Shown: positions 33,431-43,048 of the stretch, piece after piece
How positions within the stretch are numbered: position 1 is the first letter of the stretch
Layout: the number at the start of each line of letters is the position of its first letter
NCBI RefSeq assembly: GCF_011759605.1
Contig: NZ_JAAOYX010000001.1
Span: 1,302,001 to 1,366,000, forward strand
Source: Luteibacter sp. SG786
GTDB lineage: Bacteria; Pseudomonadota; Gammaproteobacteria; Xanthomonadales; Rhodanobacteraceae
Length of the DNA: 64,000 nucleotides
Direction: 5' to 3'
Made by a program: the position numbers and the translations under genes
The notes under the pieces: model-generated
The model's database searches: none
Told to the model about the DNA's origin: nothing
Seen by the model: the letters and a program-made list of their open reading frames with translations, nothing else

Positions 33431-34828
33431 ATGTTGCCCGTCGTCGCCCTGGTCGGCCGCCCCAACGTCGGTAAGTCGACCCTCTTCAACGCGTTGACGC
33501 GCAGCAGGGACGCCCTCGTCGCCGACATGCCCGGCGTCACCCGCGACAGGCACTACGGTGTCTGCCGCCTCGGTCCCCGACCCTTCGTGGTCGTGGATAC
33601 CGGCGGCCTGTCGGGAAGCGACGAAGGTATCGAAGGTCTCACCGCCCAGCAGGTTCGCGCCGCCATCTCGGAAGCGAACCTGCTTGTCTTCGTGGTCGAC
33701 GCGCGCGAGGGCATCCTGCCGCTCGACGCATCGATCCTCACCGAGCTTCGCCGCAGCGGCAAGCCGATCATCGTCGTGGTCAACAAGACCGACGGCGTGG
33801 ACGAGCTGGTCGCGATGGGCGAGTTCGCCTCGTTCGGCATCGCCGAGACGCTGCCGATGTCGGCGGCGCACAGCCGCGGCGTCGACACGCTGGTGGCCAA
33901 GGCGCTGCCGCACCTCCCGGACGACCGCGACGACGATCCGGCTCTGGAAGACCAGGGCATTCGCGTGGCGATCGTGGGCCGACCGAACGCGGGCAAGTCC
34001 ACGCTCATCAATCGCCTGTTGGGCGAAGACCGCCTCATCGTGTCCGACCTCGCCGGCACCACCCGCGATCCGATCCGGGTGTCGCTTGAGCGCGACGGAC
34101 GCCGCTACACGCTGGTGGATACCGCCGGCGTGCGTCGCCGCTCGCGCGTGGAAGAGGCAGTAGAGAAGTTCAGCGTTATCAAGACGTTGCAATCCATTGC
34201 TGCTTCGCAGGTAACGATCGTGATGATCGATGCGCGGGAGAACCTGGCCGACCAGGACCTCACGCTCATCGGTCACGCTATCGAGGAAGGCCGGGCACTC
34301 GTCATTGCCGTGAACAAGTGGGACGGCATGGACAGCTACCAGCGCGAGCAGACCCAGAAGGCCCTCGAGCGACGCCTGCAGTTCGCCGACTGGGCAAAGA
34401 CGGTCTTCATCTCTGCGCTGCACGGTTCGGGTCTCCGCGAATTGATGAAGGCGGTGATCCGCGCTCATGCGGCGGCGACGAAGGAGCTGTCGTCCAGCGA
34501 ACTCACGCGCACGCTGGAGAAGGCCTACGAGGCCTACCAGCCGCCGCTGGTGCGCGGTCATGCGCCGAAGCTGCGCTACGCGCATCCGGGCGGCTCGAAC
34601 CCGCCTACCATCGTCATCCATGGCAGCCGTACCAAGCACATCGCGCCGGCGTATCGTCGCTACCTGGAGGGGTTCTTCCGGAAGCGCTTCCGCCTGGAAG
34701 GCACGCCGGTGCGTATCGATTTCCGCGATGGCGAGAATCCTTTCGCCGGCCGCAAGAATGTGCTGACGGAAGGCCAGCAGCGCCGTCGCCAGCGCATGAT
34801 CCGCAACGCAAAGCGACGCGAGAAATAA
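33431..34828 (+). CDS. der: Ribosome-assembly GTPase Der (EngA)
   Basis: A 465-residue protein with tandem G domains: first P loop GRPNVGKST (9-17) with NKTD (118-121), second P loop GRPNAGKST (183-191) with NKWD further on, and a C-terminal KH-like domain (PPTIVIHG ... RRYLEGFFRKRF). It helps 50S subunit maturation. Last gene of the conserved cluster. Confidence 0.97.
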   Translation: MLPVVALVGRPNVGKSTLFNALTRSRDALVADMPGVTRDRHYGVCRLGPRPFVVVDTGGLSGSDEGIEGLTAQQVRAAISEANLLVFVVDAREGILPLDASILTELRRSGKPIIVVVNKTDGVDELVAMGEFASFGIAETLPMSAAHSRGVDTLVAKALPHLPDDRDDDPALEDQGIRVAIVGRPNAGKSTLINRLLGEDRLIVSDLAGTTRDPIRVSLERDGRRYTLVDTAGVRRRSRVEEAVEKFSVIKTLQSIAASQVTIVMIDARENLADQDLTLIGHAIEEGRALVIAVNKWDGMDSYQREQTQKALERRLQFADWAKTVFISALHGSGLRELMKAVIRAHAAATKELSSSELTRTLEKAYEAYQPPLVRGHAPKLRYAHPGGSNPPTIVIHGSRTKHIAPAYRRYLEGFFRKRFRLEGTPVRIDFRDGENPFAGRKNVLTEGQQRRRQRMIRNAKRREK

Positions 34829-34859
34829 GCGACTGCAAAGTAACTGCTGGGAGTCCGGT

Positions 34860-36029
34860 ATGACCGAGGGTCTCGATCGCGACCGTTGGCTTGCTTCGAT
34901 TCGTGCGAACGTGGGCGAGTTGTCGCCTGTCGAGGCATTGGTCCGGCAAGGACGAGGGGCACTCCTTGTCGATGTGCGCGAGGAGACCGAGCGGGCCAGC
35001 GGCACGCCGGCCGGCGCCCTAGGGCTGTCGCGCGGGTTCCTCGAACTTCGCATCGAGCAATCCGAGCCCGACCGTGACCGCGAGATCCTCGTGCTTTGCG
35101 GGAGCGGGCAGCGCTCGCTGCTCGCCGCCGAGGCGTTGCAGCGAATGGGCTATCGCCACGTGTCCTCGGTCGCGGGTGGCATGGGCGCGTGGAAGGCTGC
35201 CGGCCTTCCGGTGAGCGCCGGCATGCTCGATACGGACGCCGCAGAGCGCTACGCGCGCCAGATACTTCTGCCCCAGGTGGGCGAAGCGGGGCAGGCGAAG
35301 CTGGCGGCAGCGCGCGTTGCCGTGATCGGCGCCGGTGGCCTCGGTGCGCCGGCGTTGCTGTATCTGGCCGCGGCCGGTGTCGGCCACATCACCCTGATCG
35401 ACGACGATCGGGTCGAGCGGTCGAACCTGCATCGCCAGGTGATCCACGCCGACGCCCGCGTCGGCCTGGGCAAGGCGGAGTCGGCGCGGATGACCCTGGC
35501 GGCACTCAATCCGCGCGTGCGCGTTACATCTGTGCCGGAGCGCTTGTGCGCAGAGAACGTGGAGACGCTGCTCCGCGAGCACGACATCGTGATCGACGGC
35601 GCCGACAATTTCGCCACGCGTTACCTCCTGGCGGCAGCCACTCGGCGCCTCGGCGTGCCCATGGTGTACGCGGCCATCGAACGGTTCACGGGGCAGGCGA
35701 GCGTCTTCGACCCAAGGCGAGACGATTCCCCTTGTTATCGCTGCCTGTTTCCGGAGCCGCCTTCCGCGGCCGATGCACCCAACTGCAGCGAGGCGGGGGT
35801 GCTCGGCGTGTTGCCCGGCCTCATCGGCCTCGTCCAGGCGACAGAGACGCTGAAGCTGCTACTGGGTATCGGCGAGCCCCTGGTCGGCCGCCTGCTGACG
35901 TACGACGCCCTCGGCATGCGCTTCCGCGAATTGACCCTGCGCCGCGATCCGCATTGCCCAGGTTGTCGAGCGGACGCCATGTTCGAGGGATATCGGGACC
36001 TCGAACGCATGTGCGCTGCGGCGGGCTGA
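34860..36029 (+). CDS. moeB: Rhodanese-fused MoeB/ThiF-type E1-like adenylyltransferase
   Basis: A 389-residue fusion. The N-terminal rhodanese (about 20-117) has the persulfide Cys80 in VLCGSGQRS. The adenylyltransferase domain follows: GAGGLG (157-162), DDDRVERSNLHRQ, and paired zinc Cys 292/295 (CYRC) and 366/369 (CPGC). It should activate the C-terminal glycine of MoaD or ThiS as an acyl-adenylate and may pass sulfur from its own rhodanese. The rhodanese-first order is the reverse of eukaryotic MOCS3. Confidence 0.88.
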   Translation: MTEGLDRDRWLASIRANVGELSPVEALVRQGRGALLVDVREETERASGTPAGALGLSRGFLELRIEQSEPDRDREILVLCGSGQRSLLAAEALQRMGYRHVSSVAGGMGAWKAAGLPVSAGMLDTDAAERYARQILLPQVGEAGQAKLAAARVAVIGAGGLGAPALLYLAAAGVGHITLIDDDRVERSNLHRQVIHADARVGLGKAESARMTLAALNPRVRVTSVPERLCAENVETLLREHDIVIDGADNFATRYLLAAATRRLGVPMVYAAIERFTGQASVFDPRRDDSPCYRCLFPEPPSAADAPNCSEAGVLGVLPGLIGLVQATETLKLLLGIGEPLVGRLLTYDALGMRFRELTLRRDPHCPGCRADAMFEGYRDLERMCAAAG

Positions 36030-36067
36030 GGGGCTCTTCGCGCGCCGCGCACTTCCCCAACGGGGCT

Positions 36068-36646
36068 CTAAGGAGCGGAAGCCGCGGGGTCGCCGGCGAC
36101 CACCGAGTACATCGCACAGTCAAGCGATTCACCCTTTAAAACCAATCGCTTGCGAAGTATTCCTTCGAAAGTACCTCCAAGTCGTTCAGCCGTTCTGCGG
36201 CTGGGCAGGTTGTGCTCGGCCACCACGATTTCCAGCCGGGCGACCCGTACCGAGGCAAATGCGAAGCCGATGGCCAGCCGCCCTGCGCGGGTGGCGATGC
36301 CGCGTCCTTGTTCCGACTGACGGACCCAATACCCGAGATTGGCGAACCGCTGCTCCTTGTTCCGCTGATTGACGCCCATGCCGCCAAGGATGCGGTCGGT
36401 GTTCGCATCGACGACGAGCATCTCGAACCCGTCGGCCAGCAGCCAGGATTTCCTCGCGAGCGCCATCCATTGTTCGGCATCCGCGGTGTCGTACCCGGCA
36501 TGGCACCAGTCCTGCCACCGTCCGACGGTGTCGACCGATTCGCGAACGGCCTCGGCAAGGGGTTCGGCGTCACCGCTGCGATGCGCGCGCAAGGTCACTA
36601 CGCCGTCGGTCAGATCGGTGGGATAGGGAAGGGTATCGATGGCCAT
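36068..36646 (-). CDS. GNAT N-acetyltransferase (RimJ/RimL type)
   Basis: A 192-residue GNAT protein with the acetyl-CoA signature [21 protein letters not shown] and a late [22 protein letters not shown] block, as in RimJ/RimL enzymes that acetylate N termini or small molecules. The start is the ATG ending at 36646 (MAIDTLPYP); an upstream in-frame start at 36694 overlaps the folD promoter area. Reads away from folD. Confidence 0.85.
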   Translation of the reverse strand: MAIDTLPYPTDLTDGVVTLRAHRSGDAEPLAEAVRESVDTVGRWQDWCHAGYDTADAEQWMALARKSWLLADGFEMLVVDANTDRILGGMGVNQRNKEQRFANLGYWVRQSEQGRGIATRAGRLAIGFAFASVRVARLEIVVAEHNLPSRRTAERLGGTFEGILRKRLVLKGESLDCAMYSVVAGDPAASAP

Positions 36647-36751
36647 CGCGCATTCTATGCAGACCACCCGCGTGATGTCCCTGCACGGCGGCACCTGTGT
36701 GTTCGGCGACGATTCGGCGATAATGCAGCGTTTCCGCAGGGCGAATCATCC

Positions 36752-37606
36752 ATGACCGCACGTATTCTCGACGGCAAGCGCATCGCCCACGAACTGCTCG
36801 AGCACATCGCCCGCCGTGTGGCGAGGCGCGTGGCCGACGGTCGCCGCGCGCCCGGCCTCGCCGTCGTGCTGGTGGGCGACGACCCGGCTTCCGCCGTGTA
36901 CGTCAAGAACAAGCGCCGCGCCTGCCAGCAGGTTGGCTTCAATTCGTTCGGCTACGACCTGCCGGCCTCGACCACGCAGGACGAACTCTTCGCGCTGATC
37001 GACAACCTTAACGCGGATCCCGCCGTGCACGGCATCCTCGTGCAGTCGCCGCTGCCCGAGCACATCGACGAGGACGCCCTGGTCGATCGCATCGACCCGG
37101 GCAAGGACGTAGACGGCTTCCAGGCGGTGAACGTCGGCCGCCTTGCGTTGCGCCGTTTCGGGCTGCGTCCGTGCACCCCGAAGGGTGTGATGACCCTGCT
37201 CGGGCACACCGACCGGCCGGTGCGAGGGCGCCACGCCGTGATCGTCGGCGTGTCGAATCACGTGGGACGGCCGCTCGCTCTCGAGCTGCTTATCGCAGGA
37301 AGTACAGTGACTTGCTGCCACAAGTTCACCCAGGATCTAGCCAGCTTCGTGCGTCAGGCCGACATCCTCGTCGTGGCAGCCGGCAAGCCCGGACTGGTGA
37401 AGGGCGAATGGGTCAAGCCGGGGGCGGTGGTCGTGGACGTGGGCATCAATCGCCTTGAAGACGGCCGGCTCGTCGGCGACGTGGAATTCGCCCCGGCCGC
37501 GGAGCGCGCCTCGTGGATCACGCCGGTTCCCGGCGGCGTCGGCCCGATGACCGTTGCTACCCTGATGGAAAACACGCTTGAGGCTGCCGAGGCGATCGAC
37601 GGCTGA
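36752..37606 (+). CDS. folD: Bifunctional methylene-THF dehydrogenase/cyclohydrolase
   Basis: A 284-residue FolD with Tyr50 and Lys54 (YVKNKRRAC), LPLPEH-type loop ([10 protein letters not shown]), DVDGF and the Rossmann signature [22 protein letters not shown] near the end. The NADP loop reads VGVSNHVG where most have VGRSxxVG. It supplies 10-formyl-THF for purine synthesis, consistent with guaB and guaA nearby. The REP-like unit follows. Confidence 0.95.
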   Translation: MTARILDGKRIAHELLEHIARRVARRVADGRRAPGLAVVLVGDDPASAVYVKNKRRACQQVGFNSFGYDLPASTTQDELFALIDNLNADPAVHGILVQSPLPEHIDEDALVDRIDPGKDVDGFQAVNVGRLALRRFGLRPCTPKGVMTLLGHTDRPVRGRHAVIVGVSNHVGRPLALELLIAGSTVTCCHKFTQDLASFVRQADILVVAAGKPGLVKGEWVKPGAVVVDVGINRLEDGRLVGDVEFAPAAERASWITPVPGGVGPMTVATLMENTLEAAEAIDG

Positions 37607-37626
37607 AACGTGGCCTGCTCGGCTCT

Positions 37627-37729
37627 CTGTGGGAGCCGCTTCAGCGGCGATGGGTGCTTGCGTCGGGCTCGCCCGCTGCCGCGGGTTCGCCGGCATAGCC
37701 GGCTCCCACAAATAGCCGGCTCCCACAAG
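37627..37729. repeat. REP-like palindromic unit with a duplicated end
   Basis: A forward element (CTGTGGGAGCCGCTTCAGCG...) faces a reverse element (CGGCATAGCCGGCTCCCACA), whose end is repeated once more in tandem (AATAGCCGGCTCCCACAAG). It lies between folD and the guaB promoter. Confidence 0.88.
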
Positions 37730-37761
37730 AATCTGCTCTGTCGCTTTGCTGCATTGCACGC

Positions 37762-37767
37762 TATAAT
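37762..37767 (+). promoter_or_regulatory. guaB -10 element
   Basis: A perfect TATAAT lies 28 bases before the guaB start. The -35 region (CTGTCG, 37738-37743, 18-base spacing) is weak. Confidence 0.55.
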
Positions 37768-37795
37768 GCCGCGATTTACTCGCGGGACTAATGCT

Positions 37796-39250
37796 ATGCG
37801 CATCCTTGCCGAGGCACTCACTTACGACGACGTGTTTCTGGTTCCCGGCCACTCCACGGTCATGCCGCGCGATGTGGACACCTCGACGCGCTTCACGCGC
37901 GGTCTCCGCCTGAACATCCCCATTGTGTCCGCCGCCATGGACACCGTCACCGAGGCCCGCCTTGCCATCACCATGGCGCAGAACGGCGGCATCGGCATCA
38001 TCCATAAGAACATGACGTTCGAGCAGCAGGCCGCCGAAGTGCGCCTGGTGAAGAAGTTCGAAGCCGGCGTCATCCGCAATCCCATCACCGTGCGTCCCGA
38101 CACGTCCATCGGCGAAGTGCTCCAGCTGACCCGCGCGCACAACATCTCCGGCGTGCCGGTGGTCGACGGCGAAAAGCTCGTCGGCATCGTCACCAGCCGC
38201 GACCTGCGCTTCGAGCGCAAGCACGACGACCCGGTGCGCAACATCATGACCCGCGAAGACCGCCTGGTCACGGTGGGCGAGGGTGCCACGCACGACGAAG
38301 TGCTGCAGCTGCTGCACAAGAACCGCATCGAGAAGGTCCTGGTCGTCAACGACGGCTTCCAGCTCCGTGGCCTCATCACGGTGAAGGACATCCAGAAGGC
38401 CCGTGACAACCCGAACGCCGCCAAAGACTCGCACGAGCGTCTCGTGGTCGGTGCCGCCGTCGGCGTGGCCGGCGACACCGAACAGCGCGTGGAAGCGCTG
38501 GTTGCTGCCGGCGTCGACGTCATCGTGGTGGACACCGCGCACGGCCATTCGCAGTCCGTGATCGACCGCGCTGCCTGGGTGAAGAAGCGCTTCCCGCAGG
38601 TGCAGGTCATCGCCGGCAACATCGTCACGGGCGAGGCGGCGCGTGCGCTGCTCGACGCAGGCGTCGACGCCGTGAAGGTCGGCGTGGGCCCTGGCTCCAT
38701 CTGCACCACCCGCATCGTCACCGGCATCGGCGTGCCGCAGATCACCTCCATCGATCTCGTGGCCACGGCGCTGAAGGGCGAGATCCCGCTCATCGCCGAC
38801 GGTGGCATCCGCTACTCGGGCGACATTCCCAAGGCGCTGGCCGCCGGTGCGTCGTCGGTGATGCTCGGCTCCATGTTCGCCGGTACCGAGGAAGCCCCGG
38901 GCGAAGTCGAACTGTTCCAGGGCCGCTCGTACAAGAGCTACCGTGGCATGGGCTCCATCGGCGCCATGCAGCTGGGCTCGAAGGACCGCTACTTCCAGGA
39001 CGAAGCGGACGCCGACAAGCTCGTGCCGGAAGGCATCGAAGGCCGCGTGCCGTACCGCGGGCCGCTGCGCAACATCATCCATCAGCTCATCGGCGGCCTG
39101 CGTGCCTCCATGGGTTACATGGGCGCGGCCACGGTGGAGGAAATCCACGCCAAGGCCCAGTTCGTGAAGGTGACCGGCGCGGGCGTGCGCGAAGCGCATC
39201 CGCACGACATCCAGATCACGAAGGAAGCACCGAACTACCGCCTGGACTGA
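37796..39250 (+). CDS. guaB: IMP dehydrogenase
   Basis: A 484-residue IMPDH with a CBS pair inserted at about 92-205 and catalytic Cys303 ([11 protein letters not shown]). It converts IMP to XMP, the substrate of GuaA, encoded next. The start ATG 37796 was chosen over ATG 37791, which is out of frame; GGGA at 37784 is the ribosome site. A terminator-like hairpin separates guaB and guaA. Confidence 0.97.
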   Translation: MRILAEALTYDDVFLVPGHSTVMPRDVDTSTRFTRGLRLNIPIVSAAMDTVTEARLAITMAQNGGIGIIHKNMTFEQQAAEVRLVKKFEAGVIRNPITVRPDTSIGEVLQLTRAHNISGVPVVDGEKLVGIVTSRDLRFERKHDDPVRNIMTREDRLVTVGEGATHDEVLQLLHKNRIEKVLVVNDGFQLRGLITVKDIQKARDNPNAAKDSHERLVVGAAVGVAGDTEQRVEALVAAGVDVIVVDTAHGHSQSVIDRAAWVKKRFPQVQVIAGNIVTGEAARALLDAGVDAVKVGVGPGSICTTRIVTGIGVPQITSIDLVATALKGEIPLIADGGIRYSGDIPKALAAGASSVMLGSMFAGTEEAPGEVELFQGRSYKSYRGMGSIGAMQLGSKDRYFQDEADADKLVPEGIEGRVPYRGPLRNIIHQLIGGLRASMGYMGAATVEEIHAKAQFVKVTGAGVREAHPHDIQITKEAPNYRLD

Positions 39251-39277
39251 CGCGCGTAGCGCTCGCTCCAGGTGACC

Positions 39278-39312
39278 CAGGACGCCCGCCGCAAGTGGGC
39301 GTTCTGCTTTTT
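39278..39312 (+). terminator. Terminator-like hairpin between guaB and guaA
   Basis: CAGGACGCCC and GGGCGTTCTG pair over 10 bases with one G-T wobble, followed by CTTTTT. It lies 28 bases before the guaA start, so it could attenuate guaA expression or end guaB transcripts. Confidence 0.65.
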
Positions 39313-39339
39313 CAGCTATTCAATCCGCAGGCTGCCACG

Positions 39340-40896
39340 ATGACCGACATCCATAGCGACAAGATCCTGATCCTCGACTTCGGTTCGCAGTACACGCAGC
39401 TGATCGCCCGCCGCATCCGCGAGATCGGCGTCTATTGCGAAGTGTGGGCCTGGGATCACGCGCCGGAGGAGATCCGCGGCTTCGCGCCGCGCGGCGTCAT
39501 CCTCTCGGGCGGCCCCGAGTCGGTCACCGAAGACGCATCCCCGCGTGCGCCCCAGGTGGTGTTCGAGCTGGGCGTGCCGGTGCTCGGCATCTGCTACGGC
39601 ATGCAGACCATGGCCGAACAGCTCGGCGGCAAGGTCGAAGCAGGGCACCATCGCGAGTTCGGCCCGGCCACCATCACCTTCGGCAACTGCGCACTCTTCG
39701 AGACCGTGGTGCAGGACGGCGAGTCGCTGGGCGTGTGGATGTCGCACGGCGATCGCGTCACCGCGATCCCGGAAGGCTTCAGCGTTACCGCCTCCACGTC
39801 CAGCCTGCCGCTGGCGGCCATGGCGGACGACAAGCGCCGCTTCTACGGCCTCCAGTTCCATCCCGAGGTCACCCACACCAAGCGCGGCATGGAACTGCTG
39901 CGCCGCTTCGTCGTCGACCTCTGTGGCTCCGCCACCCTCTGGGATGCCGCTCACATCATCGACGACGCGGTGGAGCGCGTGCGCGCCCAGGTCGGCAGCG
40001 ATCGCGTGCTGCTGGGCCTGAGCGGCGGCGTCGATTCCTCGGTGGTGGCGGCCCTGCTCGAAAAGGCCATAGGCGACCAGCTCACCTGCGTCTTCGTCGA
40101 CACTGGCCTGCTTCGGTACCAGGAAGGCGACCAGGTCATGTCCACGATGGCCGAGCACATGGGCGTGCACGTCATTCGCGTGGACGCGAAGCAGCGCTTC
40201 TTCGACGCGCTGGCCGGCGTGGAAGATCCGGAGGCCAAGCGCAAGGTCATCGGCCGACTGTTCGTCGAGGTGTTCGATGAGGAGTCCGCGAAGCTCGAAG
40301 GCGTGAAGTGGCTGGCCCAGGGCACGATTTACCCCGACGTGATCGAGTCCGCCGGCAGCAAGACCGGCAAGGCGCACGTCATCAAGAGCCACCACAACGT
40401 GGGCGGTCTGCCGGAGCACATGAAGCTCAAGCTGGTGGAGCCGCTGCGCGAACTGTTCAAGGACGAGGTGCGCCGCATCGGTGTCGAGCTGGGCCTGCCG
40501 CGCGAGATGGTCTACCGCCATCCGTTCCCGGGTCCTGGCCTCGGCGTGCGCGTGCTCGGCGAGGTGAAGCCGGAATACGTAGACCTGCTCCAGCGCGCGG
40601 ACAACATCTTCATCGAGGAACTGCGGGCCCATGGCCTGTACGACCGGGTGAGCCAGGCGTTCGCGGTGTTCCTGCCGGTCCGCTCCGTGGGTGTGGTGGG
40701 CGACGGTCGGGCCTACGAGTGGGTGATCGCGCTGCGCGCGGTGGAGACGATCGACTTCATGACGGCACACTGGGCACACCTGCCGTACGACTTCCTCGAT
40801 AAGTGTTCAACTCGTATTATCAATGAGTTGCGTGGTATTTCTCGGGTGGTTTATGACATCTCGGGGAAGCCGCCGGCGACGATCGAGTGGGAATGA
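39340..40896 (+). CDS. guaA: GMP synthase (glutamine-hydrolysing)
   Basis: A 518-residue GuaA: class I amidotransferase domain with Cys85 ([10 protein letters not shown]) and FHPEVTHT, then the ATP-pyrophosphatase loop [10 protein letters not shown] and the C-terminal dimerisation domain. It makes GMP from XMP. The last ~33 codons change style: about 60 bases from 40797 are near 40% GC with TGT, TCA, ACT, ATT, TCT and TAT codons, unlike the rest. The end ATCGAGTGGGAATGA is the conserved guaA tail used as an attachment site by genomic islands. Confidence 0.96.
   Translation: MTDIHSDKILILDFGSQYTQLIARRIREIGVYCEVWAWDHAPEEIRGFAPRGVILSGGPESVTEDASPRAPQVVFELGVPVLGICYGMQTMAEQLGGKVEAGHHREFGPATITFGNCALFETVVQDGESLGVWMSHGDRVTAIPEGFSVTASTSSLPLAAMADDKRRFYGLQFHPEVTHTKRGMELLRRFVVDLCGSATLWDAAHIIDDAVERVRAQVGSDRVLLGLSGGVDSSVVAALLEKAIGDQLTCVFVDTGLLRYQEGDQVMSTMAEHMGVHVIRVDAKQRFFDALAGVEDPEAKRKVIGRLFVEVFDEESAKLEGVKWLAQGTIYPDVIESAGSKTGKAHVIKSHHNVGGLPEHMKLKLVEPLRELFKDEVRRIGVELGLPREMVYRHPFPGPGLGVRVLGEVKPEYVDLLQRADNIFIEELRAHGLYDRVSQAFAVFLPVRSVGVVGDGRAYEWVIALRAVETIDFMTAHWAHLPYDFLDKCSTRIINELRGISRVVYDISGKPPATIEWE
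40882..40896 (+). other. Candidate attachment site at the guaA 3' end
   Basis: ATCGAGTGGGAATGA is the conserved coding end of guaA. Such guaA ends are known integration points for genomic islands. Directly after it the accessory region begins. A second full copy was not found within this window. Confidence 0.5.
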
Positions 40897-40908
40897 TCTA
40901 AGGTCGTT

Positions 40909-42084
40909 TCAGACCGTCTCGCGCGGTGCCCTCGGCCGCCATGAGCGGACGAACAAACTGGCGACAAGCGCAGCGCAGCCAGCGGCTGCGCCTCCCCAGG
41001 GCGTCGTCAAAATCCCGGGGCCGCTCACGAGCAGGCCGCCGATCGCCGAGAATATGGCGATGCCCAAGTTGAACGCGGCGATGTTGAAGCCCGACGCCGT
41101 CGCGACCGCGTCGGGCGCGACCTCTTCCGCGGCTGCGATCACACCCGACTGAACGATGGGGCCGAGACAGAAGCAGCAGGCAGACCAGAGGAGCAGGTTG
41201 GCGAACATGGTCAGGACGTGCGGGGCCGAAAAGGGCAGCGTCGCAAGCGCCAGGACGAGACCGACCAGCGCTGCTATCAGGGCGCGCCGCGTGCCGAGCG
41301 CATCGCTAAGCCTGCCGCCACCAACATTCCCGACTACCGCAGCTACGCCGAATGTCATGAGCGCCAAACTGACTGCGGCCGGAGACACGTGGGTGACCTC
41401 CATCAGCAGCGGCGCGAGAAAGGTGAAAACGACGAATGATCCGCCGAACCCGGTCATGGCGATGAAGTAGAGCGCCAAGAGGCGGGGTTTCATCAGTACG
41501 GCGAACTGCGACTGCCATCCGGCGGGCCGAGAATGGGGGATTTCCCTCGGCAACAGAAGTCGCAATAGCACTGTCGCGAGGCACCCGAGCACAGCCACAG
41601 CCAGCAGCGGTGCACGCCACCCGAGGTTCTGTCCGACGATGGTGCCGAACGGGACACCGATGACCATGGCAAGGGTGAGGCCTGCGAACATCGTCGCCAC
41701 CGCTCGCGCGCCGCGCTCACGATCCGCCAGGCTCATCGCAATCGGCGCTCCGACGGCGAAGAACACGCCGTGCGCCACTCCGGTCACGATCCGCCCGGCC
41801 AGCAGAACTTCATAAGTCGGCGCAGCGCCGCCAAGCAGATTGCCGAGCGTGAACAGAGCCATCAGTCCAACCACAAGACCGCGGCGGGGAAGCCTTCCGG
41901 TAAGGGCCGTGACCGTCGGCGCCGCAACGGTCACGGCTAGGGCATAGCCAGTCACAAGCAGGCCCGCTCGGGGTATCGTCACCGCAAGATCGCGCGCGAA
42001 TTCCGGGACAAGCCCGATCATGACGAACTCCGTCGTGCCGATGGCGAAGGCCGCCACGGCAAGCGCGAACAATGCAGGCGACAT
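40909..42084 (-). CDS. MFS efflux transporter (AraJ/drug:H+ type)
   Basis: A 391-residue major-facilitator protein with about 12 hydrophobic segments. MSPALFALAVAAFAIGTTEFVMIGL, LLVTGYALAVTVAAPTVTAL and GRIVTGVAHGVFF mark the AraJ/YdhP-type efflux group, which exports drugs or sugars with proton exchange. It lies 12 bases after the NAD(P)H:quinone reductase gene on the same strand and both diverge from a LysR gene, suggesting an inducible detoxification pair. It converges on guaA. Confidence 0.87.
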   Translation of the reverse strand: MSPALFALAVAAFAIGTTEFVMIGLVPEFARDLAVTIPRAGLLVTGYALAVTVAAPTVTALTGRLPRRGLVVGLMALFTLGNLLGGAAPTYEVLLAGRIVTGVAHGVFFAVGAPIAMSLADRERGARAVATMFAGLTLAMVIGVPFGTIVGQNLGWRAPLLAVAVLGCLATVLLRLLLPREIPHSRPAGWQSQFAVLMKPRLLALYFIAMTGFGGSFVVFTFLAPLLMEVTHVSPAAVSLALMTFGVAAVVGNVGGGRLSDALGTRRALIAALVGLVLALATLPFSAPHVLTMFANLLLWSACCFCLGPIVQSGVIAAAEEVAPDAVATASGFNIAAFNLGIAIFSAIGGLLVSGPGILTTPWGGAAAGCAALVASLFVRSWRPRAPRETV

Positions 42085-42096
42085 CGGTGTTGCCCT

Positions 42097-42885
42097 TTAT
42101 GCGTCGACCAGATCGGCAAAGTGCGCGGCGAGGCCGCTCTGGTCCGGAGCAACGTGGTCGGCCATGGTATGGCGATCGGGGAAGTCGCCGCCGTTTTGCA
42201 AACGGAAGGGAATCGGCTTGTCGGTGAATAGCCCGGCAAGACGCACTCGCCAAGCTGCCTTGATCGCGTCCACTTCCTCCGCCGTGGAAACGTGGCCCGC
42301 GCCATAGACCGCGTGCGTCGGGAGCACGTCCATGCCGGGGTAGAACAGCGCGCCGTGGGTTAGCGGGAACAACAGTTGCTCGATCGGCCCGTTGATACCC
42401 CGCGGGCCATAATCGGCCACTGGGCCGCCTGCCTGCACGTTGACCAGCGCCCGCTTGCCCTTGAGGATGCCCTCGCCAAAGCGGAACTGGTTGGAGCCAT
42501 TCCGATAGCCGTAGGCAAAACCGAAGGCATACACCCGCTCTATCCAGCCCTTCAGGATCGCGGGCACGCCGTACCACCACAGCGGAAATTGCAGGACGAC
42601 AGCATCGGCCTCGAGCAGCTTCTGCTGCTCGGCGATCACGTCGGGCGTCTGATGTCCGTTCGCGTAAGCATGGCCGGACTCCATGATGAACGACAGTCGT
42701 TCAGGGTTGTTGCGTACTGGAAAGTCGTCGGCGTCGTACACCGCCTTCCATTTCATGCCGTAGAGGTCCGAATGGACCACGGTGTGCCCCGCCGCCGACA
42801 ACGTCTCAGCGGTCACGTCGACCAGTTGCCGTGTCAACGAAGTGGGCTCAGGGTGCGCGTAAACGATGAGAATATTTCTTTTCAC
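42097..42885 (-). CDS. NAD(P)H dehydrogenase (quinone), flavodoxin-2 fold
   Basis: A 262-residue NQO1/KefF-like flavoprotein: VKRNILIVYAHPEPTSLTRQ at the start, FPLWWYGVPAILKGWIERV, and LVNVQAGGP. It reduces quinones by two electrons in the cytoplasm. The start is GTG at 42883-42885, with GAGG about 8 bases upstream; a longer ATG-started form would add sequence outside the family. Probably in operon with the MFS gene. Confidence 0.87.
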   Translation of the reverse strand: MKRNILIVYAHPEPTSLTRQLVDVTAETLSAAGHTVVHSDLYGMKWKAVYDADDFPVRNNPERLSFIMESGHAYANGHQTPDVIAEQQKLLEADAVVLQFPLWWYGVPAILKGWIERVYAFGFAYGYRNGSNQFRFGEGILKGKRALVNVQAGGPVADYGPRGINGPIEQLLFPLTHGALFYPGMDVLPTHAVYGAGHVSTAEEVDAIKAAWRVRLAGLFTDKPIPFRLQNGGDFPDRHTMADHVAPDQSGLAAHFADLVDA

Positions 42886-42972
42886 GAGACGGCCTCTGTT
42901 TGTTGAGAGTGGTGTCCCCCTAAACATGGGCATCTGAACAAGATTTGTGAAATCGATTATGCTAGCCCGTGA

Positions 42973-42989
42973 TATCCATATGGCGGATA
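42973..42989. promoter_or_regulatory. LysR-type box in the quinone reductase/LysR spacer
   Basis: TATCC-ATATGGC-GGATA is a perfect 5-bp inverted repeat and contains ATC-N9-GAT, the classical LysR-type box. It lies 60 bases before the LysR start and 88 before the reductase start. Confidence 0.6.
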
Positions 42990-43048
42990 CCTGACTGCTG
43001 GTCGCCACGTTGGCGCCATTGATTGCACAGCGACCAGGAACAGACGGA

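Noticed and set aside
32330-35053. Very long antisense open frame (over 900 codons) across bamB and der
   Set aside because: It is the complement of well-identified genes in GC-rich DNA, has no family resemblance and no ribosome site.
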